A DNA stretch of 47,072 bases from an uncultured Clostridia bacterium (GTDB lineage: Bacteria; Bacillota; Clostridia; TANB77; CAG-508), in NCBI GenBank assembly GCA_944393485.1, contig CALYAJ010000009.1, positions 1 to 47,072 of the forward strand, read 5' to 3'. The notes under the pieces were generated by a model that worked only from the letters and a program-made list of their open reading frames with translations, was not told the DNA's origin and made no database searches. Below, piece by piece: positions 33,585-42,500 of this stretch; position 1 is the first letter of the stretch; every line of letters starts with the position of its first letter. The translations under genes and the position numbers were made by a program.

Positions 33585-33710
33585 GGAAATGAGTGTGATG
33601 TTTTTTTGACGTCAAGACCTTTTTGGTATTTATTTTAAATAAAAAAAGCACATTAATATATTTTATATAAAATTTTTAAAAGAAAAATAAAAGAATAATA
33701 TGTAAGTAAG

Positions 33711-33741
33711 AGCTGCTTAAAATATAATTTAGCAGCTTTTT
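33711..33741 (+). terminator. Terminator after the ABC exporter genes
   Basis: AGCTGCTTAA (33711-33720) pairs with the TTTAGCAGCT segment (ending 33737), followed by TTTTG. Confidence 0.8.
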
Positions 33742-33814
33742 GTAATTTAAAAGTAATTAAATTGAAATATTAATGTAACAATATTAAATTTATTTGACAT
33801 TTTTTTTCTATATA

Positions 33815-33843
33815 TTGACGAAAATTATATTTACATTTAAGAT
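33815..33843 (+). promoter_or_regulatory. Promoter of the LPXTG protein gene
   Basis: TTGACG (33815-33820), 17 bases, TAAGAT (33838-33843), 35 bases before the ATG. A second TTGACA at 33793-33798 could be an alternative -35. Confidence 0.6.
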
Positions 33844-33878
33844 AATTATAAAATAAAAATTAAAAGGGAGAATTGGGT

Positions 33879-36182
33879 ATGAAAAAGAGTGTTAAAAGAC
33901 TATTTATTTTATTAATCATTTTTAGTTTGATTATATCAAATTTGTATGTATATGCAGCAGATACTGATACAAATTCAGATATACAAATAGAAAAATTAAC
34001 TAATCCAACAGCAGGTTCTGGAGAAGCTGATGGTATAGAGCCAGGTGGTGACCGTGAAAATAGTTATGCTTGGGCTATGACATCAAGAGGCGATTATATA
34101 TATGTAGGTACTAATAAAAATATAGTTGGTAGTGTTGCAGATTCATTCGTAAAAGCTTTAACATCAGCAAGTAGCACAATTACAGAAGATCAAGCATGGG
34201 CATTAATAAATGCTATGACAAATAATGAAATTCCAAGACCTACAACAGATGTTGGTGGAAGTATTTACAAAATAAATATGACAACTGGAGAAACAACAAC
34301 AATATATACAGCAGATTATGGAGTAGCATTTAGAAATGCTGTAGAATATGAAGGAAATCTTTATTTTGCAACATATTCAGCAGAAGCAGGTAGTGATAAT
34401 TTTATTTATAAAATAGATGAAAATGATCAAATAACTATAGCATTTACTTCAAGTAATGGAACAAGTTTGCGTGCATCATGTGAATATGATAATGCTTTAT
34501 TATTTGGTGGTGTTGATGCAAGAGAGGAATTAGATCCAGGATATGAAGATTATCAAAAACTTGCAATTTTAAAGAAAGATGCAAATGATGATACAAAATG
34601 GGATAGAATAGCAGACTATAAGGATTTTGGCGAGTATGCAAAAGATCCAACATTATTTAATAGTATTACTAGTCCAATTTGGGATATGTGTACATATAAT
34701 GGATATATATATGCAACTATTCCAAATAGTGCAGGTTGTATAATGTTTAGAGGTCATCCTGCAGCTCAAGGTGAAACAGCAAATGAATATGGTTGGTATT
34801 GGGAAGAAGTTATTGGAAGTAAAAATGGTGTAAATAATCCTGGAATGGCAGATAAACCAGAAGGTTGGACAGGTGATGAAACAGGCTTAATTTCAATGGC
34901 CTTAACACCAATTACATTTAACGGAAAATTATACATGATTAATTTTGATAACACAATTTCAGCAGAAGTTTCTGCAGTAACAGGAATTATAGGCTCACTT
35001 GCAGGACAAGATGTTAAAGCAAGTGATTATTTGAAAACAATGTATACTACGTTAAATCATCCACAAATGATGTGGGTATATGATGATGCAACAGGAAAAT
35101 TTAACGAAGTACCAGGATTTTCAGAACATTTGCAAGATAATTGTGTAGAATATGTTTGGAGAGCAGAAACGTATAATGATGAATTATATGTTACAACAAT
35201 GGACTCAGCTATATTATATAAATACATAAAAAATCTAAAGGGAAGTAATTTTACAGATTTAACAGAAGACGAAATAACTTCATTGAATTCTAAAATTGAT
35301 GAATTACTTAGTTTACTTGACACTGTAGGATCTACTGTTGAAAATTCAGACGAAATAAAAGCATTATTACAACAGGCTAAAACATTACTTTCAGAATATA
35401 CAAGTGTTGCAAATGATAATGAAGCATTTTTCAATTTTGTAGTTGAAAATCAAGATATAATAAGTCAAATAGAAGACTTAAGTGATTCACCTATGTTAGA
35501 TTTAGCAGGAGATGAATTTAAAGAATTATACAATAGAGTTGACTGGCTTGGTTTAAAAATGTATTCTTTTATAGGAAATAAATTAAGTAATAGTACATGG
35601 GGATTTGATTTATTAAAAACATCTGATGGAGAAAATTTCGAAGTAGTTACAGATAGTGGATTTAATGATCCATATAATTATGGAGGACGTTCTTTATGTG
35701 TAACAGATAATGGAATATATGTTGGAACAGCAAATCCATTTTTTGGATGTCAAATATGGAGAATAGCAACTGGTGATGATATAACAGGAAATCCAGAAAA
35801 TCCAGATCCAGAGAATCCGGATCCAGAAAATCCAGATCCAGAAAATCCAGCTCCAGAAAATCCAGATCCAGAGAATCCAGATACTGAAAATCCAGATCCA
35901 GAGAATCCAGATACTGAAAATCCAGATCCAGAGAATCCAGGAAACACTGATGATGATCCAACTGATATAGGAGATCAAATTGATGACCCAGATAAATTAC
36001 AAGATAGTTTAGATGATATTAATAATTCATATAAATTAAATGGAAATGATTCAACAACTGCTACTACAAATTTACCAAAAACAGGTGGAATGCATTTACC
36101 AATAATTATAGGAGTCGCAGTATTAATAGTAGGAATAAGTACATTTAAATTTATAAAATATAAAAATATAGATAAACATTAA
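33879..36182 (+). CDS. Large LPXTG-anchored surface protein, probable beta-propeller
   Basis: The 767-residue product has a signal peptide (about 1-30) and a long extracellular region with repeated strands that suggest a beta-propeller (SYAWAMTSRGDYIYVGTNKN, YEGNLYFATYSAEAG, YNGYIYATIPN, YNDELYVTTMDSAILYKY, VTDNGIYVGTANP). A helical insert sits at about 460-530, and a Pro-rich ENPDP spacer follows. The C-terminus is a full sorting signal: LPKTGG, a hydrophobic segment and the basic tail KYKNIDKH. It should be anchored to peptidoglycan by a sortase, possibly the one at 10955. The propeller may bind host or dietary glycans or proteins; no catalytic motif is seen. ATG 33879 follows AAAGGGAG. Confidence 0.9.
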   Translation: MKKSVKRLFILLIIFSLIISNLYVYAADTDTNSDIQIEKLTNPTAGSGEADGIEPGGDRENSYAWAMTSRGDYIYVGTNKNIVGSVADSFVKALTSASSTITEDQAWALINAMTNNEIPRPTTDVGGSIYKINMTTGETTTIYTADYGVAFRNAVEYEGNLYFATYSAEAGSDNFIYKIDENDQITIAFTSSNGTSLRASCEYDNALLFGGVDAREELDPGYEDYQKLAILKKDANDDTKWDRIADYKDFGEYAKDPTLFNSITSPIWDMCTYNGYIYATIPNSAGCIMFRGHPAAQGETANEYGWYWEEVIGSKNGVNNPGMADKPEGWTGDETGLISMALTPITFNGKLYMINFDNTISAEVSAVTGIIGSLAGQDVKASDYLKTMYTTLNHPQMMWVYDDATGKFNEVPGFSEHLQDNCVEYVWRAETYNDELYVTTMDSAILYKYIKNLKGSNFTDLTEDEITSLNSKIDELLSLLDTVGSTVENSDEIKALLQQAKTLLSEYTSVANDNEAFFNFVVENQDIISQIEDLSDSPMLDLAGDEFKELYNRVDWLGLKMYSFIGNKLSNSTWGFDLLKTSDGENFEVVTDSGFNDPYNYGGRSLCVTDNGIYVGTANPFFGCQIWRIATGDDITGNPENPDPENPDPENPDPENPAPENPDPENPDTENPDPENPDTENPDPENPGNTDDDPTDIGDQIDDPDKLQDSLDDINNSYKLNGNDSTTATTNLPKTGGMHLPIIIGVAVLIVGISTFKFIKYKNIDKH
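35796..35945 (+). repeat. Ten tandem 15-bp units encoding ENPDP
   Basis: Ten in-frame copies of a 15-bp unit (GAAAATCCAGATCCA and variants) encode ENPDP, ENPAP and ENPDT. They form the wall-spanning stalk before the sorting signal. Two units ending in ACT alternate regularly, which suggests duplication of a 30-bp block. Such arrays change copy number easily. Confidence 0.95.
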
Positions 36183-36188
36183 TTTATT

Positions 36189-36223
36189 AAAGCACCGATA
36201 CATTAAAGTATTGGTGCTTTTTT
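36189..36223 (+). terminator. Terminator of the LPXTG gene
   Basis: AAAGCACCGATAC (36189-36201) pairs with GTATTGGTGCTTT (36208-36220), with a G-U pair and the loop ATTAAA, followed by TTT. Confidence 0.92.
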
Positions 36224-36381
36224 GTTGTATAAGAAAAATCGCTTTTTCTTATACAACAAAAATAACATTGCACAGAAAAATTGCATGGCAATTTTTCGCG
36301 TCTACAAATTTTTACGCTTCTTCGAGAACTTAAATGTAAATAGTTAAATTGAAAAAAGTAGAGAAAAGTTCTCGCGAAGCG
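36222..36381. repeat. Cluster of palindromes between the LPXTG gene and the giant gene
   Basis: Three structures lie in series. A perfect 17-bp hairpin with a TCGC loop is at 36222-36259. A 10-bp hairpin GAAAAATTGC-ATG-GCAATTTTTC is at 36275-36297. A longer inverted repeat has arms 36315-36331 (CGCTTCTTCGAGAACTT) and 36366-36381 (AAGTTCTCGCGAAGCG). The GC-rich arms stand out in AT-rich DNA. The set resembles a miniature mobile or REP-like palindromic element. No gene is visible from 36183 to 36528. Confidence 0.6.
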
Positions 36382-36492
36382 AGATTTGTTTGAAAATTTA
36401 ATATTATGTAAAAGTCTAAATTTTAATAGTTCAAAATATTTATAAAACTCAAAAAATGTAATATTTTTGTAATGGTTAATATTATAAGATAA

Positions 36493-36501
36493 TGGTATAA
36501 T
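36493..36501 (+). promoter_or_regulatory. Extended -10 promoter of the giant gene
   Basis: TGGTATAAT (36493-36501) is an extended -10 element, 27 bases before the ATG. No good -35 is seen at the usual distance (TGGTTA at best), which is acceptable for extended -10 promoters. Confidence 0.55.
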
Positions 36502-36528
36502 CATGTCATAAAATGGGGGAAAATAGGA

Positions 36529-39500
36529 ATGGCAATAAATATATACCAAAGATTTAGATTATGGAGAAATCCTAATTATATAAATGGAATCATAATAAAA
36601 AAGCCGGAAGACATAGATCAATTGCTAGATTATGCTGAGAAAAATGGCTTAGATTTATTACGTATAAATAATTCAGATTTAAAATATACAGACAGATATA
36701 TAAATTCTTTAATTAAACTTGATAATGATGCTGCCAAAAAATATTTAGTTGCATATAGTCCAGAAACTATAAGTAAAAGTGCTAAAGAATTGATTAAATC
36801 ATATCTAAAAAGGACTTCATTAAATATATCTATTGATCCAGATGATAGCGAAGCTGAAAAGATTGGATTAAATAAAGTAAATCAGGAATATTTAAACGAT
36901 TTTGATGTGTTTAAAAACATATTTGCCCAAATTCCAAATATTAATTATGAAAATCTTGAAATTTTAAAAAAATCAATTTCTTCTTTTAGAGAACAAAGGA
37001 AAATAGATGATATGGTCAAATTTTTTATAGAAAATAATATATCAATTGATGATTTATATTATAATTCTAGAAGATTAAATTCAACAGAAACACTTGAGCC
37101 AGATGTAGTTTATAGCTATTTAAAAAGAGATTTTACAAAGACTTTTACATCTCAATCTTTTACTAATAATAAAGGAACGGCAATAAATCCTGAAGAGGTT
37201 AAATCCATATTTTTATCTAATTTAGATAAAAATATACAAGTTATTAATGAGATATTTGAATATTTTGAGGAGGAAGATTTTACAGAAGAAGAAAAAAAGA
37301 AAATATTGGATTCGATAAAGAAATATAAAATACCAATACGAAGTGAAAAAGTTTTTAGAGAATGCTTTAAGGACAGAGAAATAATATTTAATTCAATAGT
37401 TAATGATACAGAAAATATAGATAAATTTCCTATAGAGAAAACTCCATATAATGATACCAGTTTTTTATATAATTTTACTGATGAACAGGTAGAACAACTT
37501 TCACAAGTATTAAGCCAAAATAAAAAGATATTTGAAGAATTTGAATGGATATATTTTATAAATAGAGAAGATAATGCGAAATTAGGAAATGGCATTTTAC
37601 ATAGAAATCCATATTTTTTTGATGACCTAGATGATAAATTTACTGCTTATGAAGTTGATACAGATTTTTTATCTAAAAATTATGTGATAACAGAACATTC
37701 GCCAGTTGTGTTTTTAAATAATTTTGATATAGTTATGAACTCAATGAGGAAAAATTTTAATATTGTTAATATTGAACCGTTAAGATATAGATTTAATAAG
37801 CTTACAGAAGAGCAATATAGGCAAATATATATTTTAGCAAAACAAAATGAATATAAATGGAGTAAAGACTCGCCAAACTTTTTAAAAAAGAATCCTTTTT
37901 TATTTATAGATGCATTAAAAAATGGAGAAATAAATCTTGATGAAATTGATGAGAAAGAGGATTTTCTTGATAGTTTTAAAATAATATTTGTAGATGAAGA
38001 ACTTTTTGATTATTATTGTAGGCATTATGAAAAAATACAAAAAAGTAAAGCGACTACATTTTTTAGTACAAGCTATAAGTATAAAAGAGAAGAAATATTA
38101 AATCCAAATATAGAAAGCCAAATTACTATTACTAGAAAATTATCATCAGAAGAAAAAATACAAAACAATTTATTAGTTGATAAAAATATAAATCCAGATG
38201 AATATTTAGATTTATTAGAAAATAATTTTTATTATATATTTAATAATTCTGGAAATTCAATAGCAGATGATTTTACAAATGAGCAAAGACAAAGATTTGC
38301 AGAAATATACTTAAGAGAAATGCCAAAATTAAATTATGGCCTCTCTGACTATAAAATTGTCATTTCTAATCCGTATATTGCAAAATATTTATATGAGAAT
38401 AATATTAATATAATAAATGATGGGTACTTAGTTAAAGGATTAGAGAGTGTTACTGAAGAATATTTTAAAAGTATAAAAGAAATTTATGATGCTAGAGGTG
38501 GAAAATTTGTTAAGAATGCGAATCTTTTAGAATTATTAAATCCTTTAATTATTCTAGAAGAAATAGATAAGAATCCTCAAAGTATAGATAATATAGATGA
38601 ATTGTTATCAGTAAAAAAAGATGAAATAATACAAAAAATAAAAGAAAAAATATTGGATGACTCATATATAATTTCTGAAAAAACACCTGAAATACTTTTG
38701 TCTGAAAAAGAATTATATGAAACATTTTTAAGTAAGGATATTAATAATTTAAGATTTATTAGCACATTCTTAGACGAAACAGAAAAAATTAAATATACAG
38801 AAATATTTATACAAAACTTAGAAGAGGGAAAAATTAACCTTGAGGGTAATCCACAATTTCCATTTGTATTTAATATAGAAAATGTAAAAAGAATAATGGA
38901 TATAAATCCTCAATATCTTAATGTTCTAAATAATAATAAAATATTAGATGCAGAAGTAAAAGAATATATTTTAGATCAAATAATTTCAGGAAAATATGTG
39001 GTAGACGAGAGAACCTCAAGCTCAATACAAGAAGAAATAGTAAATTATTATACTGGAACATATTTTAATTCAAAAGAATCTAAAAAACCAGAAAATAGTG
39101 AAAAGACAGGTAAAGTTAGACAGCTAAAAGAAATGTCTAAATCTAATGTATATTTGTACCTTACAGAAAAGGAAAATGCTTATTTAGAATCAGAAAAGAG
39201 AGATTCTGCAGAGTATATTAAATTAAAAGAAGTATTAAAAAATGATTCCATAAATTTAGATAATGGTGGTTATTTAGAAAATATAATAATATATTTAAGA
39301 AATGAACCAGAAGAAATAAGTAATTATTTTAATAAACATCCAGAATATATATTAAAATATTTTAAAAATATTAAAAATGGTTTCTATTTTGTAGATAATA
39401 AAGATATCGTAACGTTTTTAGGGGATTTAAGCAAAAAAAATATTAAAATTATTTCAGACAGCATTGTGCAACAGGGATTTACAGATAATAATATAGATAT

Positions 39501-42500
39501 AATTAGAAACAACAAAGATATTTTCCTAAATATAGTTAAGGAAAATCCTAAAATTGTAGCATTTTTAGAAGATAATTTAAAATCTGATTTAGAATTTGAA
39601 CTTACAGATGAAGATTTTGCAATTATTGAAGAAAGCTTTAATAAAGCAGGAATTAATTATATTATTAATGAAAGGTCAATTAAGCAATTTAAAACAAATC
39701 CATATTATATAGAAAAATCTTTAAGAGAAAATTTTTCAACAATAAACTATTTAAATATCGCTGGAAATGCAGATGAAATTATTGAAAATGCAGAATATTA
39801 TCAATCATTAATGACGTTATTAGCAGAAAATGGAATACAACCTGAAAATCATGGACAATTACCGGAATATTTAATACCACTATTTTCAAGACTAGAAAAT
39901 AAGGAGATAGAATCTTTACGAACAAGTTTAATTACGAAAAAAAGAAATAATTTTGCTTTAAACTTGGAGATTAGAAAATATAAAAAAGATGATAATTTTG
40001 TATTACAGCCGAATATGGATATGGTTATAAGAGCTGATCCAAAATTAATATTAAAAACATTAAGAAAAGATTGGTCATTTGTAGATTATATTCCACCAAT
40101 TGCAGATTTAAGTCATAATATAAATATAGATGGAATTACAGATGAAGAGCGAGATGAAATAATTAGACTCGCATTAAATAATAATTATGTGTTGAATGAA
40201 AATTCTAATTTTTTCTTTAGAAACAATCATGAAATAGTAATGAATTCATTTAAACAAGATATTAATTCAATAAAATATGCTTCACCTATAGTAAAATTAA
40301 ACAAGGAAGAAAAAGAAAATATATTACAAGTTGTAAGAAGTAATGAAAATAATTTAACACTTGCTGATGTATCTATTGATTTTTTAAGAGTTGATAATGA
40401 ATTTATAATAAAATCTTTGAACTTAGCTAAAGGAAAAGAATTGACAAAAGTATTTGAAAGAATCGAATTAAGAATATTAAGTGAAGAAAATTATAATTTG
40501 TATAAAGAAAAAATATTGGAAGAAATAGAAAATGGAAAATTAGATATAACTAAATTTAATAAACCAGATTTATTTAAAGACAATGAATTTGTAATTTCAA
40601 TAGCAAGTAAAGACATTAATGTATTATTAAGAGATGATATCGATATTAATCAATTTTCTGTAGAAGAACAAAGGAAAATATATGATATTTATATAAAAGC
40701 AAGTAACAAAGAAGATAAAAATTTACCAGAAAGTATTTTTAAAAAGGTAAATACAGATGTAAATCAAATGATAAATGATATTTTAGCAAATCCAACAAAT
40801 GTAGATAATTATAATTTTGATATGATAAATCTTCCAAAAGAAATTAGAGAAAATGTAATAAAAAGTTTAATTGAAGATGGAACATATACTGTTTCAGAAA
40901 GAACTCCAAGCTTTGTTAGAGGTAATTCTGAATTTGTATATAATTATTTAATGGCTCATGATGGAGAACTATCTGGATTAGAGCTTACAGATTTGGTGTG
41001 TATTCTAGATTTTGATAAAGTAAAAGATCATATGGAATATTTAGAATTCTCAAATTACTATAATAAAATTAAAGTAAGTTATTATGAATATATAGATACA
41101 CTGGGAATAGAAAGTACATTAAAGTATTTTGAAAATCTAGGATCATTAATGAAAAAATTTCCACCAGAGATACTAAAAAATTCTGACATAAAGGATATAC
41201 AAAATTTATTAATTTCTAATTTAACTATGAATAATAATAATTATACTTTGGAAGATTTACAAACAATTTTAAGTAAGTTTGATATTAAGTTAACTGAAGA
41301 GATAATAAAGGTAAATCCAAAATTATCAAAAGATTCGACTACATTTTTTGAGCAACTCGAAAAAGATCCAAATGTTATTCTTTTATATACTGGTTTCGAT
41401 GAAAAAGTATTAAAAAAAGCACTTGAAAAAGGTTTTGAATTTAATGCGGAAAATACATATTCAAGACTAAACTTTACATCTAGTAAAGTGGTAATGAATT
41501 ATTTATTAGATAAAAACGAACCTGATGCGGAACTTCATTATACAGGTGAGAGTAAAGAAATATTTGATAGAATAATTAATGAAAATAGGTTTGCAAAATA
41601 TCTAGAAGAACAAATAGATGCTTTTTTTAGTAGATCAACTATTAGTTATTATGATAATGCAATTAAATATTTTATTGATAAATATGGTGGTAACAAGGCT
41701 TCATATTATAATGGAAATAATATGGAAATTTACGACTATGCTATAGATAGAGGTTATAGAGTAACTTTAGATGAATTCATAAAAAAACCATTGCTGTTAA
41801 GTAATGAAAAATTATATGAACTTGGAGCTAAAGAAGACAAGCTTGTAATTGCATTAAAACTAAATAGAATTAATATGCATGGCAGAAGAATAGGTCCTCC
41901 AGAAAACAGTGAGCAAATTAAATTAATAGAAAGATATATGGGCAAAAAAGAATTTAATGAGATATTTAATACTGATGAATTAAAGCAAAATTTATATAAA
42001 TTAACTTCTGTAATTGATAATTCAGACCTAAGTATAAAATTCTTTAAAGCATTAGATACAGAAATACTTCAAGAGATGGGATTTGATGAATGGAATAGAT
42101 TTATTAAATATAGTATTAATACACCAGAATATAATAATATTATTGAAATAGCTCAAAATGGAAAATTTAAAGATTTTAAAGAAAGTTTCAAAAGAATAGA
42201 AGGATTTATTAATGATGAGCAAGGTGTCGGAATAAATAAATACTTAAACTATGCAAAATTATTTAGTATTAATCCAAAGATTTGTGAGGAATTTGTAGAA
42301 AGTATATCACAAGAAGAATTAGATACTGGACATTTAAGTAAAGTGCATAAAATACAGTTAACTGATTTCGAAACACTAATGTATAATGCGCCAATAGATT
42401 TGATAAAAAACGCAGATATAAGTTACTTAGGAAGAATTACAGAGATAAAAAGAGAAAATGGTTTAAAAAGCATAGAAAAAGACTTAGAAAATCCAAAAAG

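Noticed and set aside
35796..35945. CRISPR-like appearance of the regular repeat
   Set aside because: Units are contiguous 15-mers in frame without spacers and encode a Pro-rich stalk.
35662..35978. Long minus-strand open frames opposite the ENPDP repeat of the LPXTG gene
   Set aside because: They arise because a 15-bp repeat lacks stops in several frames; the peptides are low-complexity shadows of the plus-strand repeat.
37152..37595. Minus-strand frame of 147 codons inside the giant gene
   Set aside because: Antisense shadow in AT-rich coding sequence; low-complexity Ser/Leu/Phe-rich peptide with no start signals.
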